Positions 24,949 through 33,458 of a stretch of DNA of 41,507 nt are shown here, one piece after another (position 1 is the stretch's first letter; each line of letters starts with the position of its first letter). Below the pieces are notes generated by a model. The model was not told the origin of the DNA. It worked only from the letters and a program-made list of their open reading frames with translations, and did no database searches. The DNA lies in assembly GCA_013911745.1 (NCBI GenBank), contig JACESO010000016.1:1-41507 (forward strand), read 5' to 3'. This DNA comes from Sphingobium sp. (lineage in GTDB: Bacteria > Pseudomonadota > Alphaproteobacteria > Sphingomonadales > Sphingomonadaceae). The translations under genes and the position numbers were made by a program.

Positions 24949-26160
24949 ATGACGCAGACATCCCAGCCGCGCCTGTCGGGCACCAATTTGGAGCGCGCCG
25001 CCGATCATAATCAGCGCATCACATTGCATGCCATTCGCGTGGGCAGCATGCTGACCCGCGTCGAACTGGCGCGCATCACTGGCCTTACGGCTCCGGCGAT
25101 CGCCAATATCACCAAGCGGTTGTTGCAGGACGGCTTGATCGAGGAAGCCGGCCAGCGGCGCGGGGGACGCGGCCAGCCGCCCACCAAGCTGGTGATCCGC
25201 AGCGACGCTTGCTATTCGGTCGGCATCAACATCGACCGGGATCACATCACGATCGTGCTGGTCGATTTCGCCGGCAGAACCCTGGCACGGGTCAGCGAGG
25301 AGATCGACTATGCGCTCCCGCCCCAGGTGGAGGCTCTCTATCATCAATCGATAGCGGGCATGCTGGAGCGATCGGGCGTCGATCCCGACAAGCTGGTCGG
25401 GATTGGCGTGGCCGTGCCCGATGATCTGGGTTCGGTCGATCTGCCGGGCCGGCCCGTTGACTATGGCGAATGGAACAGCGTTCAGATGAACGCGCTCTTC
25501 TCCGGGCCGGATGGCCCCCCGGTCTTCGTCGAAAATGACGCCGCCGCCGCCGCCATGGGGGAATTGCAGTTGGGCATGGGGCAGAAGATCAACAGCTTCT
25601 TCTATATCCTCCTGTCCTCTGGCCTGGGCGGCGGCTTGGTCATCGACGGCAATTATGTGCGGGGCGCCAACGGGCGCAGCGGCGAGATCGGCTTCATGCC
25701 CGCCCACCGGGTCGAAGGCGGCGCGGACGCGCAATTGCAGAATATCGTGTCGCTGTCCGCCCTGTCCAAGGCGTTGGCGGAGGAAGGCTATGGGCTTGCG
25801 GATGGCTTGGGCGGCCGCGCGCCGGAGGCCGCCGCTTGCGTCGAACGCTGGATCGCGCTGGCGGCGCGCCAGTTGGTCGAACCGTTGGCCGCGGTCAATT
25901 GCCTCGTCAATCCTGCCGCCGTGCTGGTCGGCGGGCGCTTGCCCGCGCCGCTGGTCGAGCGGCTGGCCGAACAGACCAATGCGCATCTTCAAGCGATCGC
26001 GTCCGGCCTGCCTTCGCTTGCTCCGGTCGCGCGCGCGACCCTGTCCGACGATGCGCCGGCGGTGGGCGCGGCCATATTGCCGTTCAGCCATTTCCTGCTG
26101 CCCAAGCCCGGCGCTTTGTGGAAAGTGCCGCACAGCATCGGGGCGGAAACGGATAGCTGA
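24949..26160 (+). CDS. ROK-family transcriptional regulator
   Basis: 403-residue regulator: an N-terminal winged helix-turn-helix (TRVELARITGLTAPAIANITK near residues 37-57, then RLLQDGLIEEAG and the wing RRGGRGQPP) joined to a ROK sugar-binding domain (GINIDRDHITIVLVDFAG, GIGVAVPDDLG, ENDAAAAAMGE, SGLGGGLVIDG, RSGEIGF). The ROK cysteine zinc cluster is absent, as in some NagC/XylR-type regulators. It follows the MFS gene by 36 bases on the same strand and ends four bases from the convergent GH92 gene. Likely ligand: mannose, mannose-6-phosphate or a mannobiose; likely targets: the AT-rich sites in front of the three mannoside operons. Confidence 0.9.
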   Translation: MTQTSQPRLSGTNLERAADHNQRITLHAIRVGSMLTRVELARITGLTAPAIANITKRLLQDGLIEEAGQRRGGRGQPPTKLVIRSDACYSVGINIDRDHITIVLVDFAGRTLARVSEEIDYALPPQVEALYHQSIAGMLERSGVDPDKLVGIGVAVPDDLGSVDLPGRPVDYGEWNSVQMNALFSGPDGPPVFVENDAAAAAMGELQLGMGQKINSFFYILLSSGLGGGLVIDGNYVRGANGRSGEIGFMPAHRVEGGADAQLQNIVSLSALSKALAEEGYGLADGLGGRAPEAAACVERWIALAARQLVEPLAAVNCLVNPAAVLVGGRLPAPLVERLAEQTNAHLQAIASGLPSLAPVARATLSDDAPAVGAAILPFSHFLLPKPGALWKVPHSIGAETDS

Positions 26161-26164
26161 GGCG

Positions 26165-28486
26165 TCAGTCGCGCAGGCGATCGAACGAGGGCGGGCGCTC
26201 GGCCGGCGCGACCCCGAAACGCGATGGTTCAGCGCCCATGTCGAACAGCAATTCTCCACCTTGGATCAGCTGGTCATGACTGATCCAATTGCGCTCGTGC
26301 GCGCGGCCGTTCCAGCGCACCGACTGCACATAGGGACGGCCGGGCCCGTTCCCCATCGCCCGCACCGTCAGCCGCCGGCCGCGCTCGAGCTCCACGGTCG
26401 CCTCGTCGAACAGCGGTGATCCCAGCACATAGAGCGCGCTCACCGGATCGACCGGATAGAAGCCAAGCGCGCTCAGCACAAACCAGGCGCTCATTTGCCC
26501 GCAATCATCATTGCCGATCACCCCGTCGGGCGCGGCCTTGTACATTTCGGTCAGCAGTCGGCGCACCATGGCCTGAGTCTTAGCCGGGGCCCCGCAATAG
26601 GCGTAGAGATAGGCGGCATGCTGGTCGGGCTCATTGCCGTGAGCATATTGGCCGATCAAACCGCTGATATCGGGGGGCGCATTGTCGGGCAGAGTGGACG
26701 GAGCGCTGAAGAAGGCGTCCAGCTTCTTCTCGAACGCGGCATCGCCGCCGAAATGATCGATCAGGCCGTAAATGTCATGCTGGGTCAGGAAGGTCGCCTG
26801 CCAGCCATTGGCTTCGGTATAGTCGCGGTGGCGCTTTGGATCATGGCCGATCTGGATCGGGTCATAGTCCCGCCACCAGCTGCCATCGGCAAAACGCGGC
26901 CGGGCAAAGCCGATCGCCGGATCGATGACGTTGCGATAATTGCGGCTGCGCGCCTTCAGCTGCGCGGCATCCTCCGTCGCGCCGGACGCCATCGCCAGCC
27001 GTGCCATCGCCCAGTCGTCATAGGCATATTCCTGCGTGCGACTGACCGATTCCCAGATTTTGTCGGCCGGGATATAGCCCAGGTCATAATAGAAATTGCG
27101 GCCCAGCGTGCTGTCGATGTCGGGCATGGCGGGGTCGAAGGCGCGGCGACGGATCGCCGGCCAGGCGGCGGCATAGTCCGCCTTAATCCCCTTGGCCTGC
27201 GCCTCCGCCAGCACAGACACGGCGTGCCAGCCGATCATGCATCCGGTCTCCTTGCCCTGAAGCGGCCAGACCGGCGGGCCATAGGGGCTTTGCTGCGTCT
27301 GGCGGATGAGGTCGCGGGTCATCAGCGCGGCGCGTTCGGGCTGAATGATCGTCAGCAGTGGATGCAGCGCGCGATAGGTATCCCACAGCGAATAGGCGCT
27401 GTAGGCGCGCTCGCCCGGGGGCAGGCGGTGGACCGCGCCATCCAGTCCCATGGTGCGACCGTCGCGGTCGACGAACAGCTGCGGCGCCAGCAGGCAGTGA
27501 TACAGGGCGCTCGCCATGATGGTGCGCTGCTCCGCCGCGCCGCCGCGCACGCGAATGGCGTTCAGTTCCTTGGCCCAGGCGGCTGCCGCGCTCGCCCTTG
27601 CGCCGTCGAAGTTCCAGTCCGGCGCCTCGCCAGCCAGCGCGCCCTGCGCGCCAGCGGTATCGACGGCGGAAATGCCGGTGCGAATCTGGATCGGTTCGCC
27701 GCCCGCTTCGTCGAAGAAGAAGGCGATTTTCAGCCGCTGCCCCTTGGCCGAGCGCGCGCTATTCGGCAACGGCCTGTCGCTGTCGGCGAAGAACTGCACT
27801 CGGTCAGGCTTCCGCGACATCTGCAGCGCGAAATGGATATGGCGGCCCTGCGCCCAGCGGAACACTTGCCGGCTGCCTGTCAGCGTGCCGTCATCGGCAA
27901 GGTTCAGCGACGCATTTTCGATCCGAATGGGCTCGTCGGGCTGCTCCTGCTTGCAATGAGCGAAGTCGATCAGGATATGGCCTGACCCGGCGGGAAAATG
28001 ATAGCGGTGCAGGCCCGTCCGCTCCGTCACGGTGAGTTCGGCCAGCACGCCCGATTCCAGCTTCACCTTGTAATAGCCGGGTTCGGCCTGTTCGTCGCTG
28101 AAGCGCTGGCGATAGCCTGCGTCCGGCTGGCCGACGGGGCCGGGCTGCAGCATCAGTGGTCCCCGCGACGGCACCACCAGAACGTCCAGCATGTCGCCGA
28201 TGCCGGTGCCCGACAAATGGGTGTGGGAAAATCCCATGATCGATCCGTCATCGACATGATAGCCCGAGCAGGCATCCCAGCTGGCATTGTTAGTGTCGGG
28301 GCCAAGCTGCACCATGCCGAACGGCATGGAAGGGCCGGGAAAGGTATGACCATGGCCGCCCGTACCAATGAACAGATTCGGCTGCGCAGGGGCGTCGTCC
28401 TGCGCGTCGGCGATCCGCGGCAGCGCGGCGTTCAGCGCGGCCATGGCTGCGCCTGCCAACAACTGGCGGCGATTGGCGGTCATCAT
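26165..28486 (-). CDS. GH92 alpha-mannosidase, Tat-exported
   Basis: 773-residue glycoside hydrolase family 92 enzyme, calcium-dependent inverting exo-alpha-mannosidase (alpha-1,2 or alpha-1,3 in known members). Family marks: GTGGHGHTFPGPSMPFGMVQLGPD, given here by its core TFPGPSMPFGM, then FSHTHLSGTG, YSLWDTYRALHPL, TEANGWQ (general-acid Glu region), YAHGNEPDQHAAYLY and NDDCGQMSAWFVLSALGFYPV (general-base Asp region, again only its core DDCGQMSAW matters). The N-terminus NRRQLLAGAA is a twin-arginine signal with cleavage near ADAQ. GAGAGGA precedes the ATG. Last gene of the TonB-receptor operon, 20 bases after GH125. Confidence 0.93.
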   Translation of the reverse strand: MMTANRRQLLAGAAMAALNAALPRIADAQDDAPAQPNLFIGTGGHGHTFPGPSMPFGMVQLGPDTNNASWDACSGYHVDDGSIMGFSHTHLSGTGIGDMLDVLVVPSRGPLMLQPGPVGQPDAGYRQRFSDEQAEPGYYKVKLESGVLAELTVTERTGLHRYHFPAGSGHILIDFAHCKQEQPDEPIRIENASLNLADDGTLTGSRQVFRWAQGRHIHFALQMSRKPDRVQFFADSDRPLPNSARSAKGQRLKIAFFFDEAGGEPIQIRTGISAVDTAGAQGALAGEAPDWNFDGARASAAAAWAKELNAIRVRGGAAEQRTIMASALYHCLLAPQLFVDRDGRTMGLDGAVHRLPPGERAYSAYSLWDTYRALHPLLTIIQPERAALMTRDLIRQTQQSPYGPPVWPLQGKETGCMIGWHAVSVLAEAQAKGIKADYAAAWPAIRRRAFDPAMPDIDSTLGRNFYYDLGYIPADKIWESVSRTQEYAYDDWAMARLAMASGATEDAAQLKARSRNYRNVIDPAIGFARPRFADGSWWRDYDPIQIGHDPKRHRDYTEANGWQATFLTQHDIYGLIDHFGGDAAFEKKLDAFFSAPSTLPDNAPPDISGLIGQYAHGNEPDQHAAYLYAYCGAPAKTQAMVRRLLTEMYKAAPDGVIGNDDCGQMSAWFVLSALGFYPVDPVSALYVLGSPLFDEATVELERGRRLTVRAMGNGPGRPYVQSVRWNGRAHERNWISHDQLIQGGELLFDMGAEPSRFGVAPAERPPSFDRLRD

Positions 28487-28506
28487 CTGTCCTCTCCCTC
28501 GTCCTG

Positions 28507-29955
28507 TTACGCGAAGCGTTCCGACAGCAGGGCAGGCCTGCGCCGCTCCAGATCCAGGATCAGGTCGCCGAACAAGCCGTTGGCCCAGGCGAACCAGGAC
28601 CGGGTGAAGTTGGTCGGATCGTCCTTGTGAAAGCTTTCATGCATGAAGCCGGTGCCGCCATGGGTGGCGCGCAGCCAGGCCAAGCACTGACGGATGGTGG
28701 CCTCGTCCGCGCTGTTGAGCGCGCGGGTAATGATCGACATCGGCCAGATCATGTCCATGCCGATATGCGGACCACCAATGCCCTGGGCGGCCGAACCGGT
28801 GAAGAAATAGGGATTGCGTCCGCTCCAGGCGAGCGCCGCCGTGCGCTGCCACAGCGGATCGCTTCGCTCCGCCGCGCCCAGCAGCGGCAGTCCCGACAGG
28901 CTGGGCACATTGGCGTCGTCCATGAAGATCGCGTTGCCATAGCCATCCACTTCATAGGCCCAGACCCGGCCGCCCCTGGCATCGTCCATCTGCCCATGCG
29001 CTCGAAGCGCGGCGTCGACTTCAGCTGCAAGCGCCGCGCAATCCTGCGCCGCCGCCGCGTCGCCGCGCGCTTCATTCAGCACCTGCGCCAGCATCCGCAG
29101 TGCCGACACCGCGAACAGGTTCGACGGGATCAGAAAGGGATAGAGGCAGGCATCGTCCGATGGACGAAAGCCCGAATGGATGAGGCCGACCTTGCGCGTG
29201 GGCGCGCCATGGCCGTCGAACATCAACGTTTCGGTCGGCGACTTGTCGACCCGCTGGAAGTGATAAGGGCCGGGCCCATCCTTGCGCTGCTGTTCGCGCA
29301 GGGTCGCGACCGCCCGCGCCATGGCCTTGGCCCAGAGCGCGTCGAAGGGCGCCTTGTCTCGCGTCGCGGTCCAATAGCCATGGGCAAGGCGCATGGGATA
29401 GCAGAGGCTGTCTATCTCCCATTTGCGCTCGGCCACGCCCGGCTTCATGTCGGTCCGGTCGGATATCGCCGGCAGGCTCGACTGCGCAGCCGGGTCCTTC
29501 ATGAAGGCGTTGGCGTAAGGATCGATCAGGATGCAGCGCGCCTGCCGCTGGATGAGGCCGTGGAACAGCCGGCGCAGCGCTGCATCCTTGGGCGTCAGAT
29601 GGACATAGGTCTGCAACTGCGCCGAACTGTCGCGCAGCCACATCGCATCGATGTCGCCGGTGATGACGAACGTGTCGGGCTGTCCTTCGATCGTCCCCAA
29701 TTCGGCCGTGGTGTCGAGCGTGTTGGGATAGCAATTTTCAAACAGCCAGCCGATCTGCGGGTCCGCGATCTTCGCCTTCACCCGCGCGATCTCGGCCTCG
29801 ACCGCCGGGCTGATGAAGCGTCGCTGACCCTTGGGAGGACGTCTGGACGGAAATGCGCTGGCACTGGCGGCACCGAGGGGGGAGGTGGGGCAGGTGGCGG
29901 CCAGTGCCAGCGCTCCGGCACCGGCGATGACATCACGGCGACGGAAGCTCATCAT
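28507..29955 (-). CDS. GH125 exo-alpha-1,6-mannosidase, Tat-exported
   Basis: 482-residue glycoside hydrolase family 125 protein. GH125 members remove terminal alpha-1,6-linked mannose, as in N-glycan and yeast-mannan cores. Visible family text: LFENCYPNTLDTT, ITGDIDAMWLRDSSAQ, KWEIDSLCYPMRLAHGYW, GLIHSGFRPSDDACLYPFLIP, MDDANVPSLSGLPLLG and GGTGFMHESFHKDDPTNFTRSW (the ESFHKDDP part is diagnostic). SFRRRDVIAGAGALALAA at the N-terminus is a twin-arginine signal. AGAGAGGA sits four bases before ATG 29955. It lies between two GH92 genes with 20-24 base gaps, so co-transcription is almost certain. Confidence 0.93.
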   Translation of the reverse strand: MMSFRRRDVIAGAGALALAATCPTSPLGAASASAFPSRRPPKGQRRFISPAVEAEIARVKAKIADPQIGWLFENCYPNTLDTTAELGTIEGQPDTFVITGDIDAMWLRDSSAQLQTYVHLTPKDAALRRLFHGLIQRQARCILIDPYANAFMKDPAAQSSLPAISDRTDMKPGVAERKWEIDSLCYPMRLAHGYWTATRDKAPFDALWAKAMARAVATLREQQRKDGPGPYHFQRVDKSPTETLMFDGHGAPTRKVGLIHSGFRPSDDACLYPFLIPSNLFAVSALRMLAQVLNEARGDAAAAQDCAALAAEVDAALRAHGQMDDARGGRVWAYEVDGYGNAIFMDDANVPSLSGLPLLGAAERSDPLWQRTAALAWSGRNPYFFTGSAAQGIGGPHIGMDMIWPMSIITRALNSADEATIRQCLAWLRATHGGTGFMHESFHKDDPTNFTRSWFAWANGLFGDLILDLERRRPALLSERFA

Positions 29956-29979
29956 TCATTCCTCTCTTGTGTCTTGTGC

Positions 29980-32322
29980 TTATCGCGGCTTGCTCATGGA
30001 AAAGGGCGCGTCGGCCTTGGCTGCCCCCCAGCTTTTGTTCGGCGTCGGTCCCATGACGAAGCGCAGCGTGCCGCCCTTCTGCAATTCCTCGCGCGGCAGC
30101 CAGGGCTTGTTCCAGGGCTTTCCGTTCAGCGTCGCCGACTGGATATAGACATTGTCCGGGCCGTTATTCTCCGCTTCGACGAGCAGCTTGCGGCCACCCG
30201 GCATGGTCAACGTCACGCGGCGGAAGAGCGGGCTGCCGATCGCATATTGGCCGACCGTGGGCGTTACCGGATAAAAGCCCAGTGCCGAGAAGACGTACCA
30301 GGCCGAGGTCTGGCCATTATCCTCATCCCCCGGATAGCCGTCGGGCGTGGGAGCGTAGAGCTTGCGCATCACATCGCGGACATGGCGCTGCGCTTTCCAT
30401 GGCGCACCGGCCCAGTCATAGAGGTAGATCATGTGCTGGATCGGCTGGTTGCCGTGGGCGTACTGGCCCATGTCCACGATCTGCATTTCGCGGATCTCGT
30501 GGATCACCTGGCCATAATAGCTGTCGTCGAAGACGGGCGGGGTGGTGAAGATGCTGTCCAGCCGACTGACGAATTTCCGGTCGCCGCCCATCAGGTCGAT
30601 CAGCCCCTGCACATCCTGCATCACCGACCAGCTATAATGAAGCGCATTGCCTTCGGTGAAGGCATCGCCCCATTTATATGGGTTGAAATCGGCGCTCCAG
30701 GACCCGTCCTTGTTGCGGCCGCGCATCCAGCCGCTCTGGGCATCGTAGAGCTTGCGATAATTCAGCGCCTGCTTGGCGAAGCGCGCGGCATCCTCGGTCT
30801 TGCCCAGTTGCGCGGCGAGGCGCGACAGGGCAAAGTCAGCCGTCGCATATTCCAGCGTCCGCGCGGCATTTTCGTTGATGCCGACATCATAGGGCACATA
30901 GCCAAGCTGGTTATAATATTCGACGCCTTCGCGGCCGACGGCGGTCAATGTACGTCCCTTGGCGTCGGTCGGCCGCCCCTTTGACGTCGTCGCATTCTTG
31001 ACGATCGCTTCATAAAGCGTGTCGACATCGAAGCCGCGCACGCCATTGGCATAGGCGTCGGCGATCAGGATCGCGCTGTTGGATCCGATCATGACGTTGC
31101 GATGGCCGGGGCTCGCCCATTCCGGCAGCCAGCCCGATTCCTTGTAGGTGTTGACCAGCCCCTGCATGATCTCGCCGTCGCGTTCCGGATACATCAGCGC
31201 GAAAAAGGGAAAGACCGCGCGCCACGTGTCCCAGAAGCCATTGTCGGTATAGAGCGGGCCGGCATGCACTTTGCCGTCATAGGGGCTGTAATGGACCTGC
31301 TTCCCCTGCGCATCGATTTCATGGAAATTGCGCGGAAATTGCAGCATCCGGTACAGCGCCGAATAGAAGGTGCGGCGATTGCCGAGGTCGGGATCGTCGA
31401 CCCGGATGCGCTGGAATTCCGTTTCCCAGACCTGTTTCGCCTTGGCCTTGGTCGCGTCGAAATCGTCGCTGCCGACTTCGCTTTCCAGATTGCGCAGCGC
31501 CTGCTCCGGACTGATGAAGGACGAGGCGACCTTGACGCCGATCTGCTCGCCCGCCTTCGTGCGGAAGCTGATGACCGCGCCTACATGGTCGCCCTCGCGC
31601 TGCGCCGTTGCGGTCAGCGCGCCATCGTCGCCCCAAGTCCGGCCGACGGTGAAATCATGGTCGAATTGCGCGACGAAATAATTGTGGAAATTGGCGGGCA
31701 CGCCGCCCTTGTTGTTGCGGACATAGCCGGTGATGCGGCGGTTGGCGGCGTCGACCTCCACCATCGACCCGCCGGCATAGGCGTCGAGCAGGATATGCGC
31801 CTGGTCGGTGGCGGGGAAGGTGAAGCGGAACTGCGCCGCGCGATTGGTCGGCGCGACTTCCGCGGTGACGTCATAGTCGGCCAGATAGACCTTGTAGCTG
31901 TAGGGCCGGCTCTCCTCCGCCTTGTGGCTGTACCATGACGCGCGCTCCTCTTCCTTGATCTTGATCGGGCCGGTTTCGGCGAACAGGGCGAAGGCGGCAT
32001 AATCCCCCATCCAGGGGCTGGGCTGATGCGTCTGCTTGATGCCGTTCAGCTTGTGCGCATCATAGGTATAGCCCCAGCCATTGCCCATTTTTCCGGTCAC
32101 GGGCGTCCAGAAGTTCATGCCCCAGGGGACGGCGACTGCGGGATAGGTGTTGCCATAGGACAGTTCGAAGCTGGAATCGGTGCCCATCAGCGGATTGGCG
32201 AGATCGACCAGCGCCGGCGCGGCTGCCTCGGGCGCAGGCTGGCCGCTCGCGATCGACCCGATCGCCAGCAGCGGAGCCCCCAGGATCAGCCCAATCATGC
32301 CGCGCACGCGCTTTGCTCCCAC
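29980..32322 (-). CDS. GH92 alpha-mannosidase (second)
   Basis: 780-residue GH92 enzyme with a Sec-type signal (RVRGMIGLILGAPLLAIGS). Family marks: NPLMGTDSSFELSYGNTYP, VAVPWGMNFWTP, QTHQPSPWMGDY, DNGFWDTWRAVFPF, FTEGNALHYSW (general-acid Glu region), QYAHGNQPIQHMIYLYDWAG and DEDNGQTSAWYVFSALGFYP (core DNGQTSAW). This is the THQPSPWMGD subgroup, distinct from the FSHTHLSG subgroup at 26165-28486, so different linkages are likely. I start at GTG 32322 because AAGGGG lies six bases upstream; a GTG at 32343 overlaps the GH43 stop and is the alternative. Operon member between GH43 and GH125. Confidence 0.92.
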   Translation of the reverse strand: MGAKRVRGMIGLILGAPLLAIGSIASGQPAPEAAAPALVDLANPLMGTDSSFELSYGNTYPAVAVPWGMNFWTPVTGKMGNGWGYTYDAHKLNGIKQTHQPSPWMGDYAAFALFAETGPIKIKEEERASWYSHKAEESRPYSYKVYLADYDVTAEVAPTNRAAQFRFTFPATDQAHILLDAYAGGSMVEVDAANRRITGYVRNNKGGVPANFHNYFVAQFDHDFTVGRTWGDDGALTATAQREGDHVGAVISFRTKAGEQIGVKVASSFISPEQALRNLESEVGSDDFDATKAKAKQVWETEFQRIRVDDPDLGNRRTFYSALYRMLQFPRNFHEIDAQGKQVHYSPYDGKVHAGPLYTDNGFWDTWRAVFPFFALMYPERDGEIMQGLVNTYKESGWLPEWASPGHRNVMIGSNSAILIADAYANGVRGFDVDTLYEAIVKNATTSKGRPTDAKGRTLTAVGREGVEYYNQLGYVPYDVGINENAARTLEYATADFALSRLAAQLGKTEDAARFAKQALNYRKLYDAQSGWMRGRNKDGSWSADFNPYKWGDAFTEGNALHYSWSVMQDVQGLIDLMGGDRKFVSRLDSIFTTPPVFDDSYYGQVIHEIREMQIVDMGQYAHGNQPIQHMIYLYDWAGAPWKAQRHVRDVMRKLYAPTPDGYPGDEDNGQTSAWYVFSALGFYPVTPTVGQYAIGSPLFRRVTLTMPGGRKLLVEAENNGPDNVYIQSATLNGKPWNKPWLPREELQKGGTLRFVMGPTPNKSWGAAKADAPFSMSKPR

Positions 32323-32339
32323 GATTATCCCCTTCTTTC

Positions 32340-33392
32340 TCACTTTTTCGGCGCCTTTTGAGGCGCTACGCCCTCATTCGTCATCACCACCGGGCGGATG
32401 CTCCCGTCCGCCTCGAAGACCAGTCGATCGATCGCGACCTGCCGATGTTCGCCAACATCGTCGCCCAGCGGCCGGCGATGATAGGCGATGAACCAGTCGT
32501 CAGTGCCTGGAATGTTGAGCACCGAATGATGACCCGCCCCGCGCGCGACCTTGAAATCCTGCGCCAATATCTTGCCGCGCGGGGTGAAGGGCCCGGTCGC
32601 GGTGGGCCCCGTCGCATAAGCGACGCTATAGTCGGGGCCGGTCCAGCCGCCCTCGGACCACATGAAATAATAGATGCCCTTGCGCTTGATCAGGAAACTG
32701 CCCTCGACATAGCCGGGCGGGGTGATTTCCTTGTAGGTGGTGCCATCGGCGAAGGGTTCGATCCGTCGCAGATCGGCGCTCAGCCGTACGACATTGCAAT
32801 GTTTCCAGCCGCCATAGAAGAGGTAGACCTGCCCGTCCTCGTCGCGATAGGCGAAGGGGTCGATCGGCTGAGCGCCATTGTGAAAGGCGCCGATCAGCGG
32901 CTTGCCGATCGCGTCGCGGAACGGGCCGCCCGGGTGGTCGCTGACTGCCAGGCCTATGCCGCCTATTTCACCGTCGCTCTGAATATCGTTGGCGCTGAAG
33001 AACATATAATAGCGCCCATCCTGCTCGATCACGGACGGCGCCCAGATCGCCTTGTTCGCCCAGGCTATGGTGGCGACGTCCAGCACATGGCTGTGCTTGG
33101 TCCAGTGCACCAGGTCGGGGGAGGAAAAGGCGTTGAAGAAGGTCTGGTAGAGATAGGAGGGGCGCACCGATTGGGCGCTGCGCGCCTTTTCCTGCTCCGG
33201 CGTGAAGCGGGTCGTAAGGTCAGGCGCGCCGTCATGATCGGAATAGGTGGGATACATCCAGTATTGGCCATCGAACGCGCGCAGTTCGGGATCGGCATAC
33301 CAGCCTGGCAAGGCAGGATTGTCCGCCCATGCGGCCGACGGCAGCAGCGCCGCGACGATCAACGCAAGGGCCTGTTTTCGGCCGATCACCAT
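32340..33392 (-). CDS. GH43 family glycosidase
   Basis: 350-residue five-bladed beta-propeller glycosidase of family 43 (beta-xylosidase / alpha-L-arabinofuranosidase and related). The three catalytic acids are visible: Asp34 in WYADPE (base), Asp178 in QPIDPFAYRDEDG (pKa modulator) and Glu230 in YVEGSFLIK (acid). Signal peptide cleaved near AWADN. GGGAGG precedes ATG 33392. It is the second gene of the TonB-receptor operon and stops just in front of the GH92 gene. In an alpha-mannoside locus it probably removes a pentose decoration; the exact sugar cannot be read from sequence. Confidence 0.9.
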   Translation of the reverse strand: MVIGRKQALALIVAALLPSAAWADNPALPGWYADPELRAFDGQYWMYPTYSDHDGAPDLTTRFTPEQEKARSAQSVRPSYLYQTFFNAFSSPDLVHWTKHSHVLDVATIAWANKAIWAPSVIEQDGRYYMFFSANDIQSDGEIGGIGLAVSDHPGGPFRDAIGKPLIGAFHNGAQPIDPFAYRDEDGQVYLFYGGWKHCNVVRLSADLRRIEPFADGTTYKEITPPGYVEGSFLIKRKGIYYFMWSEGGWTGPDYSVAYATGPTATGPFTPRGKILAQDFKVARGAGHHSVLNIPGTDDWFIAYHRRPLGDDVGEHRQVAIDRLVFEADGSIRPVVMTNEGVAPQKAPKK

Positions 33393-33458
33393 CTGTCCTC
33401 CCGATAAGTGAGTGGAGGTGGGCGCGTGCAGTCGCCCACCTCCTGCGGTGCGACCCGA

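Noticed and set aside
23515-26259. 914-codon open frame antisense to the MFS and ROK genes
   Set aside because: It spans two clear genes in reverse, has no recognisable motif and low-complexity His/Gln/Arg composition.
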